From: DASQHW01 sp038209365
Lineage (GTDB): Bacteria; Actinomycetota; Acidimicrobiia; IMCC26256; PALSA-610
Reading direction: 5' to 3'
NCBI GenBank assembly: GCA_038209365.1
Contig: JBBQXS010000043.1
Span: 1-38,057, forward strand
Length of the DNA: 38,057 nucleotides
The notes under the pieces: model-generated
Told to the model about the DNA's origin: nothing
What the model saw: only the letters and a program-made list of their open reading frames with translations
Database searches by the model: none
Program-made: the position numbers and the translations under genes
In this document: positions 24,822-33,777 of the stretch, one piece after another
Numbering within the stretch: the stretch's first letter is position 1
How the letters are laid out: each line of letters starts with the position of its first letter

Positions 24822-25511
24822 ATGACTGCTTCACCCGACGAGCCAGTGCAACCCGAGGACGAGCTGAACTACGCGGGTATCTATCAGTTTCGGTTCGAGG
24901 GCATACAGCATCAGACTCGCCGCGAGGTCTGGGAGGAGGTCGGCCGCTTCGTCTGGGAGCGCATGGGCCGGCCGCGCCGCGTGCTCGATCCCGCCGGCGG
25001 CTTCGGTGAATTCATCAACGCCGTACCGGCTGAAGAACGCTGGCTCGTAGACGTCATCGACTATCCCGAGCGCGAGACTGATCCAGGTGTGAAGGTCGTG
25101 ATCGGCGACATCTTCGACATCGAACTCCCGAGAGCTCACTTCGACGGCGTGTTCGCATCGAACATCCTCGAGCACTTTCGAGAGCCGGAGCACGTCGCCC
25201 GATTTCTCGAGCGCATGCGCGACACGCTTGCCCCGGGTGGAGTCGTCGCAGTGATGGGACCGAACTTCAAGTACTGCGCACGCGAGTACTTCGACTGCGC
25301 CGACCACGCGCTTCCACTCACGCATATCTCGATCCAGGAGCATCTGTACGCGGCCGGGTACGACGTGACCGACGTCATTCCCCGCTTTCTTCCCTATTCG
25401 TTCCGCAGCCGGCTTCCCGCGTCACGGCAGTTGGTCGCGCTGTATCTGCGCTTGCCGATCCTCTGGCGGCTCCAGGGCAAGCAGTTCCTCGTCCTCGGCA
25501 CGCCGCGCTGA
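24822..25511 (+). CDS. Class I SAM-dependent methyltransferase
   Basis: 229 residues. SAM motif I is VLDPAGGFGEF at 54-64, an acidic residue follows at D80 (DVIDYPE), motif II/III is FDGVFASNILEHF (about 108-120) and post-III is LAPGGVVAVMGPNFKY. The fold is Methyltransf_11/23-like. The target is probably a sugar hydroxyl, given the neighbours. The ATG at 24822 is the only start near the beginning of the fold. It is convergent with the large membrane protein gene, with 9 bases between stops. Confidence 0.85.
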   Translation: MTASPDEPVQPEDELNYAGIYQFRFEGIQHQTRREVWEEVGRFVWERMGRPRRVLDPAGGFGEFINAVPAEERWLVDVIDYPERETDPGVKVVIGDIFDIELPRAHFDGVFASNILEHFREPEHVARFLERMRDTLAPGGVVAVMGPNFKYCAREYFDCADHALPLTHISIQEHLYAAGYDVTDVIPRFLPYSFRSRLPASRQLVALYLRLPILWRLQGKQFLVLGTPR

Positions 25512-25520
25512 TCGCGCGGC

Positions 25521-27485
25521 CTACGCCGGTGTCGCGATCCGGAACACGTGCACGGTGCCGCGCTCGAAGACGAGCTGCAGGTTCTTGTTGCGCACGAGCG
25601 CGTCGAGACGTAGCCGATGGTGGAACAGACCGAACACCATCTCATCGAAGTAGACCCACCGCGCGCGGTACCTCTTGGCGAACGTGTCGGCGCGGGAGTT
25701 GGTCCCGAGCTCGTCGAGGTGATCGAGCAGATAGAGGCGATCGTTCCAGTCGCCCGCCGCGGCACGATCAGAGAAGATGGGCTTGATCGCGAAGAGCGGA
25801 TGCAAGCGTCGAAAGGCATACATCCACAACGACCCGTCGGCGTTGACGTCGTTGACGATCACGTCGTCCTGCCCGGAATGATCGTGCAGCCACGTGAAGG
25901 CAGCAACAGAGGCGGGAGTGACACGAGCGTCCACCGCGAAGCTGCGTCGCAAGAGACTCACACTGCTGCGCTGGCCGTCGTAGCCGATTGCCGCGGTGAA
26001 CACCACAAGGGCGGTGAGTGACGCTATCCAGAGTGTCGATCGCGCGTTTCCGTCGCGTCGCCGGACGACTTCGGCGACCGCATACGCGAGCGCGATTCCG
26101 GCAAAGAACGGAACGAAGAACACTTGGTTGAAGTTCAACCGAACCGAGCTGCGATACCACGGCACGCCCAACAGCCGGCTCAATGGGCCGTTCGACACCC
26201 ACACCAACAGCGTCAGCCCGAGCACGAACGCGTACCCGAGCACCCAAGCGGGCCGGCGGCGCAACAGCCAGATCGCGGCGCCGACGAAGGCAAGCACAGC
26301 CAGAAGTGTCTGGCGGGTCGTGGCTTGCGGAGGCTGCAACGTCACGAGTCTGCCGAGCGCGCTACCCAACCTCCGATTGGTCGTCAAGGTGACCGACGAC
26401 CGTTCGGACACGCCGCTTGCCAGACGCGTCAGTGTTGGCGCGAAGAGCGCCAGCGCCGCCCCGCCCGCAACCAAGGCCCGCGGCACGGCTCGCGCCACCA
26501 ACGCAAAGGAGCCGTGGCGCCACGCCCATTCGAACACGACGAGCGTGACAAGAGCGAGGATGAGGGGCACCTGGCTCGAGTGCACAGCGAGCGCCGTGAA
26601 CAGGGTGAGCGCTGCGGCGCTCAACTGCGCCACCGGAAGGCGCTTCCGAGCATCATCGTCATCGACAATCAGCACACGCGTGATGACGACGACCGTGATC
26701 GGAACGAGAGCCATGCCCATGACCAGCGGAACGTCGCCGTAACCGATTGACGCATACGGAAATAGTGAGAACGATGCAGCCGCGACCGACGTGAAGCCCG
26801 CGACAAGAGGAAACCGCGGCGCGAAGAAACGAGCGAGGACGAACATCCCGAGCGGTAGCACGACCGAAGCGAAGACAACGTCGAACACGAGGAGCACTCG
26901 GCCGATGTCCGCGTCGGTGAACCGAGCTGCTGTGGCAACCGAGGCATGCATCGCGAGGGGGTAGAACGAGGCCACTGCATGCGTACCGCTCGCGTCGGAT
27001 ACCACGATCTTGGACACGTCCACCGAGCTCGTGTCGAGGACGCGCGCGACGAAGAAGCCGTGGTTCGAAGCATCTATTTGGGGGGGTACGAGATCGTGCC
27101 CGTCCAGGCCGCGAAACCAGATGAGGATGCCCACGGCGATCGCCAGCACCAGCATGCCGAGTGCAATCCGACGGGCGACGGCATCCTCGGCAGATGCTGG
27201 CGCTCGGGAGCACGTCGCGTCGTCGAAGGTGCCGGCACCGCGTGGCTCACGCCGGCGGACGAACGCGAGCCCGCCAAGGGCGATCACCCCGACGGACACT
27301 GTCGCGACATTGAACGGCAGCCCGACGAGATCAACGACCTCGGCGATGACGAACACCGTTGCGATGGAGAATGCCGGGATCGCGGCCCATGTCGTCAGCG
27401 AACGCAACCGAAGGCGCAGCAACGATGCCACTGCTACGCCAGGGAGGACGAGTACGGCAGCACTCCCCGTGCAGGCGCGCAGCAT
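25521..27485 (-). CDS. Large multi-spanning membrane protein (DUF6541/GT-C-like)
   Basis: 654 residues with about 12-14 helices. An early extracytoplasmic loop carries HDLVPPQIDASNHGFFVARV, with an acidic residue placed as in GT-C enzymes, and IGYGDVPLVMG follows. The C-terminal 130 residues are soluble (VTPASVAAFTWLHDHSGQDD, LWMYAFRRLHPLFA) and resemble the terminal domain of actinobacterial DUF6541 proteins, which are thought to be arabinosyl or mannosyl transferases. The ATG at 27485 has no clear ribosome site. It is upstream-adjacent to the methyltransferase at 27539 on the same strand (53-base gap), so an operon is possible. The activity is inferred, not shown. Confidence 0.68.
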   Translation of the reverse strand: MLRACTGSAAVLVLPGVAVASLLRLRLRSLTTWAAIPAFSIATVFVIAEVVDLVGLPFNVATVSVGVIALGGLAFVRRREPRGAGTFDDATCSRAPASAEDAVARRIALGMLVLAIAVGILIWFRGLDGHDLVPPQIDASNHGFFVARVLDTSSVDVSKIVVSDASGTHAVASFYPLAMHASVATAARFTDADIGRVLLVFDVVFASVVLPLGMFVLARFFAPRFPLVAGFTSVAAASFSLFPYASIGYGDVPLVMGMALVPITVVVITRVLIVDDDDARKRLPVAQLSAAALTLFTALAVHSSQVPLILALVTLVVFEWAWRHGSFALVARAVPRALVAGGAALALFAPTLTRLASGVSERSSVTLTTNRRLGSALGRLVTLQPPQATTRQTLLAVLAFVGAAIWLLRRRPAWVLGYAFVLGLTLLVWVSNGPLSRLLGVPWYRSSVRLNFNQVFFVPFFAGIALAYAVAEVVRRRDGNARSTLWIASLTALVVFTAAIGYDGQRSSVSLLRRSFAVDARVTPASVAAFTWLHDHSGQDDVIVNDVNADGSLWMYAFRRLHPLFAIKPIFSDRAAAGDWNDRLYLLDHLDELGTNSRADTFAKRYRARWVYFDEMVFGLFHHRLRLDALVRNKNLQLVFERGTVHVFRIATPA

Positions 27486-27538
27486 CTACGGGATATCTAG
27501 CACAGGACAGCCACCGGACGACGGTCAGCGAGACGTGC

Positions 27539-28291
27539 TCACGACGCGAACAGCAAGCCGCGGTCGCCACCGACGTATTGCGGGTTGTGGTCGGAGCGCG
27601 GTATCGCGAACTCGACGACGTCGAAGCCGGCGACCCCCGCCATCTGTGCGAGCGCCGTGCGGTTCGGAATGAGGCTCATCACGCGCCCTGTGGACGCCAG
27701 CGTATTGTCGCCTCGTTCCAGTTGGATCGCGAAGCTGCCCTCCGACTCGTGGAGCTGACCGGTCTGACCCAACCCGTGCACGATCGGCTGTGTCTGACGG
27801 GTGAGCTGCGACTCGATCACACAGAGGCCCTTGCTGCAAGCACGCGCCAGCCGGAGCACACCCATTGGGTTCTCGACGTGGTAGATCAACCCGAGTACGA
27901 GCACGACGTCGAACGTTCCGACCTCCGCCGGCTCCATCTCGAAGACGTCGGCGTGACGTAGCTCCAGCACGTCGGACGAGATGCCGAAGTGCTCTCGCAT
28001 GACGGTCGCGCGTTGAAGGTTCTTCTGACGGATGTCCACGGCGACCACGCGAGTCGCGCCCCATTCGAGGAGGCGGTGCGAGAACCAGCCCTCGTTGCAG
28101 GCGAGGTCGAGTGCCGTCGCGTTGGGACCGGCCGCCGCGAGCGCAGTTCGAACGCGCGGTTCGATCAGCTCGGCGCGCGTGCGGTGAATGCTCGGAAGCT
28201 CCGCATTCGCGACTCGAACTTCATTGCCGTCTCGCAGTCGCCAGGGATAGATCCAGGGCGCGCCCTTGAGCTCTTCCTCGAGCGACGACAT
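27539..28291 (-). CDS. Class I SAM methyltransferase (CmoB/DUF1698-like)
   Basis: 250 residues. SAM motif I is ALDLACNEGWFSHRL (60-74), an acidic residue ends strand 2 (VVAVDIRQ, D86) and VLVLGLIYHVENPMGVLRLA matches the VLYH motif of the CmoB/DUF1698 group. It lacks the N-terminal extension and carboxy-SAM features that would make it a true tRNA-modifying CmoB, and the glycan context favours a small-molecule or sugar methyltransferase. The start is the ATG at 28291. It lies between the acyltransferase gene (52 bases upstream) and the DUF6541-like gene on the same strand, so the three may form one transcript. Confidence 0.82.
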   Translation of the reverse strand: MSSLEEELKGAPWIYPWRLRDGNEVRVANAELPSIHRTRAELIEPRVRTALAAAGPNATALDLACNEGWFSHRLLEWGATRVVAVDIRQKNLQRATVMREHFGISSDVLELRHADVFEMEPAEVGTFDVVLVLGLIYHVENPMGVLRLARACSKGLCVIESQLTRQTQPIVHGLGQTGQLHESEGSFAIQLERGDNTLASTGRVMSLIPNRTALAQMAGVAGFDVVEFAIPRSDHNPQYVGGDRGLLFAS

Positions 28292-28343
28292 GCGCAGATT
28301 CTACCTGCACCTCACCTGGCAAGTGATCGGTCGTCACGCACTT

Positions 28344-30344
28344 TCAAAGGATCGCGCGCACGCGCAGCATCTTTTCGATCGAAGCAGCGACCGAGCGAGC
28401 GAAGGTGGCCGTCAAGTGGCCGTTTGCATCACGACGCACGATGACGTTGCGAACGATGGGGTCGCAGATCGGGAGCCGCGGGCAGACGACCCGATCGAGA
28501 TCGAGAGACCAGATCGGCGATCGGCGGTGTAGTTGCCGGTAGTAGAGCTCGACTGCCGTTGGCGGCGCGTCGACCTTGCGGGCGCAAGCCGCGACCGGAC
28601 CGCCCCGAGAGAGGCAGCTGATCGGATCGAAGGGAAATGTTGCCGGAATCGGCTCGAGAATCACGATCCGGCGATGCGGTGCCTGCAGCGTTTCGAGAGT
28701 CGCGGCCGAGGCGCGCATGAACGCGTCGTCGTAGCCGGGCGCACCGAAGGCGAGCTTGCGCCCGTCGGGGAACGTGAACGGAAGGGGAAATCGGGAGCCG
28801 CCCGGACCGGCCTGTGCGAGCACGACGACGTCTGGGTTGAACTCCGGGACCACTCGCTCGTACCAGTCGGCTTGATGGCGCTTGCAGTTGCGATAGAGGT
28901 CGCCGCTGTCGAGGTAGAAGAGTCCGCGCTGCCACGGACATGCGTCCAACACCGCGACCGAAAGGCTGAGCGACTCGGCTCTCGCGATCGACTCGAATGC
29001 GGGGAGCCACATCTGTGCATGGCTGTCGCCGATCAACAGCACGCGCTGCTTCGAACCGCGCACGACCGTGCACCGCTCCACGGGCTCATTGAGGCAGTCT
29101 GGAAGCTTCGCGATGTCGTTCTTCGCGGCGCGCCAATCGAGGAGGTGCTCACTTCCCGACGCCGCGACCGTGGTGTGATGACTGTCGAGCACCGCGGGCA
29201 TGACCAACAGCCCGGCTACCAGGCTGATGGAAATCCCCACTGCAATCACTGGCCGCCGGTAACGGTCGAGCGCACGCGATCTTCTCAGGGGGTGCTCGAC
29301 CAGAGAGAAGCTGCATGCGGCGAGCGTGGTTGCGACTGTGCATGCGATCACGAAAAGAGGCAGCGATCCGATGTGCCTGCCGCGTCCCACGATCACGACG
29401 ACCGGCCAGTGCCAGAGATACGTGCCGTACGACAGTTGCCCGAGGTATGTGAACGGGCGTGACGAGAGCGCGCGATTGACGATTCCGCCTCCCGCTCCCT
29501 CCGACACGACGATCAGCGTCGACGCCAGCGCGGCCGCGAGGAATCCTCGGGTGATCGGGCTCACACGGAGAACGGAAGATGCCACGACGAGCAGGCCGGC
29601 AACCGTCAGTTCGGGAGCCCATCGCGCGAATCGCCTTGTGTGCGCGCCCATTCGGAACAACTGCGGAGTGAGCGCGAGCAAAGCGCCCGCGAGAAGTTGA
29701 TAGGCCCGCGTATCGGTCCCGTAGTAGGCGCGTTCCAGATTCGTGTCCGCGATCCTCCACGCTGCGATCGCCGACGCCGCCGCAGCTGCGCCGACCAGGG
29801 CACGAAGGACCCACCAGCGCCAACGGCGCACGCGACGAGTCGCCAGGAAGAGACCTCCGAGGAGCAGCGGCCACAACAGATAGAACTGCTCTTCCACTGC
29901 GAGCGACCAGAAGTGCAGCACCGGACTCGTGTCGACGTTCGCCGCGAAGTAGTCGGTCGACTGCCTGATGAAGAACCAGTTGGCGACGTATAGGCAGGAA
30001 GCGCGAAAGCCGCCGAGCACATCGAGCATCTCGGCGGGCGTCGCGACTGCCGCATAGGCGACAGCGCTCACGACGAGTGTCACGAGCGCAGCGGGAAGGA
30101 TCCTTCGAGCTCGGCGTGCGTAGAACCGCTGGTGGGCGATCCGCCCGGCCGACACAAGATCGTGGAGCAAGATCGAGGTGACGAGAAAGCCCGACAGGAC
30201 GAAGAAGACGTCGACGCCGATGAAGCCACCGTCGAAGCCTCGAAGCCCGGCATGGAATGCGACGACGAGGTACACCGCGACCGCCCGCAACCCGTCGAGC
30301 TGTGCGCGGTACGGCAGCGAGTCAGCGCTGTTCGGTCTGACCAT
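28344..30344 (-). CDS. Acyltransferase-3/SGNH O-acyltransferase (OafA-like)
   Basis: 666 residues. The N-terminal 380 residues are an acyltransferase-3 domain of about ten helices with LDGLRAVAV (16-24), the catalytic-type His31 (VVAFHAG), GVDVFFVLSGF (43-53), ARRARRILPA and FWSLAVEEQFYLLWP. The C-terminal part from about residue 440 is a periplasmic-type SGNH domain with LLIGDSHAQMWL (catalytic Ser) and a terminal DANGHLTATFA (Asp and His). Enzymes of this architecture O-acetylate surface glycans by passing an acyl group across the membrane. The ATG at 30344 is preferred to the TTG at 30353. It is divergent from the lipoprotein at 30687. Confidence 0.92.
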   Translation of the reverse strand: MVRPNSADSLPYRAQLDGLRAVAVYLVVAFHAGLRGFDGGFIGVDVFFVLSGFLVTSILLHDLVSAGRIAHQRFYARRARRILPAALVTLVVSAVAYAAVATPAEMLDVLGGFRASCLYVANWFFIRQSTDYFAANVDTSPVLHFWSLAVEEQFYLLWPLLLGGLFLATRRVRRWRWWVLRALVGAAAAASAIAAWRIADTNLERAYYGTDTRAYQLLAGALLALTPQLFRMGAHTRRFARWAPELTVAGLLVVASSVLRVSPITRGFLAAALASTLIVVSEGAGGGIVNRALSSRPFTYLGQLSYGTYLWHWPVVVIVGRGRHIGSLPLFVIACTVATTLAACSFSLVEHPLRRSRALDRYRRPVIAVGISISLVAGLLVMPAVLDSHHTTVAASGSEHLLDWRAAKNDIAKLPDCLNEPVERCTVVRGSKQRVLLIGDSHAQMWLPAFESIARAESLSLSVAVLDACPWQRGLFYLDSGDLYRNCKRHQADWYERVVPEFNPDVVVLAQAGPGGSRFPLPFTFPDGRKLAFGAPGYDDAFMRASAATLETLQAPHRRIVILEPIPATFPFDPISCLSRGGPVAACARKVDAPPTAVELYYRQLHRRSPIWSLDLDRVVCPRLPICDPIVRNVIVRRDANGHLTATFARSVAASIEKMLRVRAIL

Positions 30345-30686
30345 TCGTCGCAATGCTCATCTTTAGTCGGCACCTGCGTGTCGTTCCCATGGTGGCGTCA
30401 GCAGCACTGGTTCTCGGCAGCGTCGGCAACGTGGGGTTCGTCGACGGATGGGCGACGCGCCACAGGTTCACGCTCGGTGCCCGCCAACTCGTACTGGCAT
30501 ATCCGAGTGTGCCACGAAGCCACCGAAGTTCCGCGCGCTACTGCTGTCGGACGGGCCCGATCCTCCCCTGATGGTCCGACGATCGGGCTCGGTTGCTCAT
30601 GGGGACCAATCGGTCACCAAGAGATGCGCCGGCCCGGGCTGCGGCGACCGGTGGCGCCGGCGACCCAAAGTGGGTAGGACGGACCG
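30345..30686. other. 342-bp divergent intergenic region
   Basis: Separates the acyltransferase and lipoprotein starts. A 72-codon forward frame (30353-30571) has no ribosome site or family features and loses coding character, so I leave it out. The notable content is a pair of interleaved inverted repeats at 30546-30588 and a GC-rich repeat stretch (CGCCGG copies) at about 30627-30662. No clear promoter hexamers were found. Confidence 0.5.
30546..30588. repeat. Two interleaved inverted repeats
   Basis: GTCGGAC (30546-30552) pairs with GTCCGAC (30574-30580), and GCCCGATC (30555-30562) pairs with GATCGGGC (30581-30588). The order A-B-A'-B' means the two stems exclude each other or are separate protein-binding palindromes. 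About 100 bases upstream of the lipoprotein start. Confidence 0.5.
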
Positions 30687-31436
30687 GTGCCATATGGTTG
30701 CCGCGGCGGCGTCGCCGGGATCGTCTGTGTGTTCCTCATCGCGTGCAGTGGCGGCGCGAAGGAGGCGGCGAAGCCTTCGGTGACGAGCGTTCCGGCCCAT
30801 CCGCTGGCCGTTCGTGCAGACGGCACTCTCGATCCCGGCCGCATCGACCTGTCGGGCGTGCCCGGCGTCACAGGTGCGGAACAGGTGAGCGCCGAAGAAC
30901 TGCTCCGCCGAACCATCCTGACATTGCCACGATGGAACGACCTTGCGCAGGCGAAACGAGACGGGTTCGTGTCACTCGGCGACGGCGGCGCCGGCGCGAC
31001 GCACTACATGCATTGGGATTGGATCGATGACAATGACTTCTTCGATCCGAGCCGGCCGGAGTCCCTGCTGTACCGCACGGGACCGGACGGACGGCCAATC
31101 CTCCAAGCCGCGATGTTCATCCTGCCGAAGCGCTACACCCTCGACAACACTCCCGACGTCGGCGGCGAGCTCATACAGTTCCACATCCACGACAACCTCT
31201 GCTTCACGGACGGGCCGGCGCCCAAGTACGCGCGCCCAACGCGCTTGGACGGCTCGTGTACCCCGCCCCTCGTGAAACTCCTTACCAATGCGATGATCCA
31301 CGTGTGGATCCGGCCCAATCGTTGCGGGCCCTTCGCCGAGGTCGGCGGATTCGCTGCCGGCGCAGTCAAGTCGGGCGAGAAACACGCCTGCGACCGCACA
31401 CACGGCAGCCCCGCCGATCTCGCAAGTGGTCCCTGA
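30687..31436 (+). CDS. Secreted lipoprotein with conserved His/Cys pattern, function unknown
   Basis: 249 residues from a GTG at 30687 (GTAGGA lies 10-15 bases upstream). The N-terminus has a hydrophobic stretch ending in the lipobox LIAC, with lipidated Cys at 20, so it is anchored outside the membrane. The mature part has H106-x-x-H109 (HYMHWDW), H166-x-H168 (FHIHDNLCF) and H205 (IHVWIRP), plus Cys at 172, 191 and 213. A metal site or disulfides are plausible. Similar His-rich lipoproteins occur in actinobacteria, but I do not know a function. It is convergent with the DMFase-like gene (40 bases between stops). Confidence 0.72.
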   Translation: MPYGCRGGVAGIVCVFLIACSGGAKEAAKPSVTSVPAHPLAVRADGTLDPGRIDLSGVPGVTGAEQVSAEELLRRTILTLPRWNDLAQAKRDGFVSLGDGGAGATHYMHWDWIDDNDFFDPSRPESLLYRTGPDGRPILQAAMFILPKRYTLDNTPDVGGELIQFHIHDNLCFTDGPAPKYARPTRLDGSCTPPLVKLLTNAMIHVWIRPNRCGPFAEVGGFAAGAVKSGEKHACDRTHGSPADLASGP

Positions 31437-31476
31437 GACCTCGCGGCGCTCCTTCTCACCATCGGGAGAGCCGCGG

Positions 31477-33036
31477 TCAATCCCCCGGTCCGCCTTTGGA
31501 TGCGCGGGAGGGGTGGGTTTTCCCGGCAGGCCCGGCCGCGAACGCGCGAAGGACATTTTCGATGATCCGCCGCACGACCGGGTCGGTACCTCGGCGCCCG
31601 CTCGGGCATCCGTCGAAGACCTCGCACTGCCACGCAGCCCCGGTCGCGAACACCCCGGCACCGCTCGACGCGGTGTAGTACGTCGTATCGGAGAAGAGCC
31701 CGATCTGCCGTCCGCCGAGGCCGACACATGACACGGGAGAATGCATCAGGGTCTCGATGTTGCTCGGTGTCGCAAAGCGGGTGTCGACGCGGTCGGACTC
31801 GCGTTTGACGAGATCCCGGATGTGGCTCCCGTTCTTGAGGCCGGTCCCCGCGAACACCCACGATGACGCTTCGGACACGACCGCGTCGTTCTTCGCTCCG
31901 AGGCACGCGAACACCATGCCGGTGAGCGTGCTCTCGGGCCGCGGGTTCGGCGGTGAGCGCCACAGCGTCGTCACTTGTGCGTCGTTCTTCCCGAAGAAGG
32001 GATCGTCGCGCGCCTTGCGGTAGTTGACTTCGAGACGGTTGTTGCCGAGCGTCGACGGCTCGAGCCGTATCCGCCAGTACACGGCGTTCGGACCGAGGAA
32101 CACCAGATTGACTCCGTGGTCGCGCGCGGCCTCCACTGCGTCGCGCTTTTGCACGGACCAATACTCGTCGTGGCCGAGCGACACAACCATGTTGTGCCTG
32201 CGCAGCTGCTCGGGGTGCTCCTGCACGTCGACGTCCGTGGTGTACGCGACGTCGAGACCCAGGCGCTCGATCAGCGTGACATATCCGAGCTCGGTCGCCA
32301 GGAAGCCACAGCAGACGTCGTACCCTGCAGGATCGATATCGGTTCTGACCGCCCAGTTGTAGGGTCGGTCGAACGACACGACGGTCGAACGCTTCGCAGC
32401 GTCGTTGTTTGGACCGAAATAAAGGCTGTGACCACCCCAGTCGTTGTACGCCAGCCACGTCGTGACGGCGTTCATCACGAGTACCGGCGCGTTGCTCGAG
32501 TCGTTGCGGACCGTCAAGGGCACCCATGACTGACCACGTGTCGACACCAACTTCAACAAGTAGTCACCCGGAACCCAGTCCTGCGACACCTTGACGCGCA
32601 TCGAGGGTTCCCACGGCGCGCTGACGGTGCGGGTCGCCGCCGTGATCGTCGCCGCCGGTTGTTGCTTGCCGGGCATGTCGGGCGATCGCCACACGAGGCG
32701 TCCGCCGAGCCCCTGGTACCAGCCCATGCGATAGGCCTCGACGTGAAACGCCGGCGCCGCCGTCGACACATACAGCGAGATGGCATCGTCCACGCGGGCG
32801 CTGACGCGGTTCAGGTATCCTTCGACGCCGCCATACTCCGCCGTGGGGATCCGCCACGCGGATGTACCGGGGCGCCGGTTCTCTTGCACGACCCAGCTCG
32901 CGGCAACGTCGCTGGGTCCCCGGGCCCTTGTCCTCAGCGTCACCAACGCTGCTGAAGCAACCGCCGCGGCGACAACCACGGCAAGCAAGATCCAGCGGCC
33001 CCGCTTGCGAGCGCGACGCGGATTCTCAGAGCGCAT
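31477..33036 (-). CDS. Membrane-anchored protein with N,N-dimethylformamidase beta-subunit-like domain
   Basis: 519 residues from the ATG at 33036; a GTG at 33087 is an alternative. A basic start and one helix at about 15-34 anchor the protein with its bulk outside. The rest matches the large-subunit domain family of N,N-dimethylformamidase: QENRRPGTSAWRIP, YRMGWYQGLGGRLVW, the central beta sandwich, WLAYNDWGGHSLY and the conserved SLGHDEYWS. Most family members are not amidases of known substrate. A membrane-anchored secreted form suggests a role on an external polymer. The C-terminal tail is Lys/Gly/Pro-rich. Neighbouring genes give no clear clue. Confidence 0.8.
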   Translation of the reverse strand: MRSENPRRARKRGRWILLAVVVAAAVASAALVTLRTRARGPSDVAASWVVQENRRPGTSAWRIPTAEYGGVEGYLNRVSARVDDAISLYVSTAAPAFHVEAYRMGWYQGLGGRLVWRSPDMPGKQQPAATITAATRTVSAPWEPSMRVKVSQDWVPGDYLLKLVSTRGQSWVPLTVRNDSSNAPVLVMNAVTTWLAYNDWGGHSLYFGPNNDAAKRSTVVSFDRPYNWAVRTDIDPAGYDVCCGFLATELGYVTLIERLGLDVAYTTDVDVQEHPEQLRRHNMVVSLGHDEYWSVQKRDAVEAARDHGVNLVFLGPNAVYWRIRLEPSTLGNNRLEVNYRKARDDPFFGKNDAQVTTLWRSPPNPRPESTLTGMVFACLGAKNDAVVSEASSWVFAGTGLKNGSHIRDLVKRESDRVDTRFATPSNIETLMHSPVSCVGLGGRQIGLFSDTTYYTASSGAGVFATGAAWQCEVFDGCPSGRRGTDPVVRRIIENVLRAFAAGPAGKTHPSRASKGGPGD

Positions 33037-33189
33037 TCGGCCGTTTCGCCTATCGGTCAACGGCTGTTGCGGCGCGTTGTCGCGCACTCACGTGCCGGAA
33101 TCTCGAAGAGGGCGGGTGACATGCGCGCAGCAGGTTCACGAGTCCGACGGCGACCCGGCCCCTCGTGCACCGGCGCTCCGACCGCACGC

Positions 33190-33564
33190 TCAAGGCCCGG
33201 CGGCGCGAACAGTCGTCTTCGTGCGCGGGTGCTTGGGTGTCGCGAGATAACAAGCGCCGAGCGCCCTCTTGTACTTCTCTTGGGTCACGCCCGGCGGGAG
33301 CTTCCCGATGTTCGGACGGCTCGCCGTCTTCGGCCATTTGACTCCATGACCCGCCATGCAGGCCAGCAACTGATTGAACTTCACCTGCGCCGCTGTGCGC
33401 TTCTGACCCGCGGAGCTCCCGCCCGGCTTCGCAACCTTGACCGTGGACTTTCCTGCGTTGTCGCCGACTTTGTAGCCGACGGCGAAGCCCGCCGCCGTGC
33501 CGCCCAGGAGGAGAGCTATTGCGAATGCAACGGGTGCGCGCTTCCATAGGGCGACAGGTTCCAT
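33190..33564 (-). CDS. Small membrane-anchored protein with Cys motif
   Basis: 124 residues. One N-terminal helix (about 10-30, AFAIALLLGGTAAGFAVGYKVG) is very similar to the anchor of the protein at 23152 (GFAIGYKV). A short linker leads to a 50-residue domain with LLACMAGHGVKWP and YKRALGACYL. The C-x-x-x-G-V-x-x-P ... C arrangement is common in small actinobacterial secreted proteins and could form a disulfide. The function is unknown. It starts at the ATG at 33564. It lies upstream of the DMFase-like gene on the same strand, with 153 bases between them. Confidence 0.65.
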   Translation of the reverse strand: MEPVALWKRAPVAFAIALLLGGTAAGFAVGYKVGDNAGKSTVKVAKPGGSSAGQKRTAAQVKFNQLLACMAGHGVKWPKTASRPNIGKLPPGVTQEKYKRALGACYLATPKHPRTKTTVRAAGP

Positions 33565-33678
33565 AGCACGCGTACGCTACCTCGGCGACCGCGCCGGGTG
33601 AGTGCGGGGTCGGGGGCCGGACAAGGCAATCGCGGCTGTTCTCTTGCCCCGAACCTTCGCACCGGCAGTACAGACTCC

Positions 33679-33708
33679 ATATCCATCGATCGCATCTCCA
33701 TCGATCGC
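33679..33708. repeat. Tandem 15-bp direct repeat
   Basis: Two copies of CAT-A/C-TCCATCGATCG (33679-33693 and 33694-33708), differing at one base, each containing the self-complementary ATCGAT and CGATCG. They lie 70-100 bases upstream of the ATG at 33778, where a regulator site would be placed. Confidence 0.5.
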
Positions 33709-33777
33709 ACGTTGCACGTGGCGCCGCGCCCGGCGGCCACTTGTTGCTTCGTGAAACCTCTCGGTACCCTGACGGCG

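Noticed and set aside
30353..30571. 72-codon forward frame in the long intergenic region
   Set aside because: No ribosome site, overlaps the TTG alternative start of the acyltransferase and shows no recognisable features.
30546..30588. H-type RNA pseudoknot or riboswitch
   Set aside because: The two stems interleave, but no bases separate A' from B', so loop 3 would have zero length and could not cross a 7-bp stem. Alternative hairpins or operators fit better.
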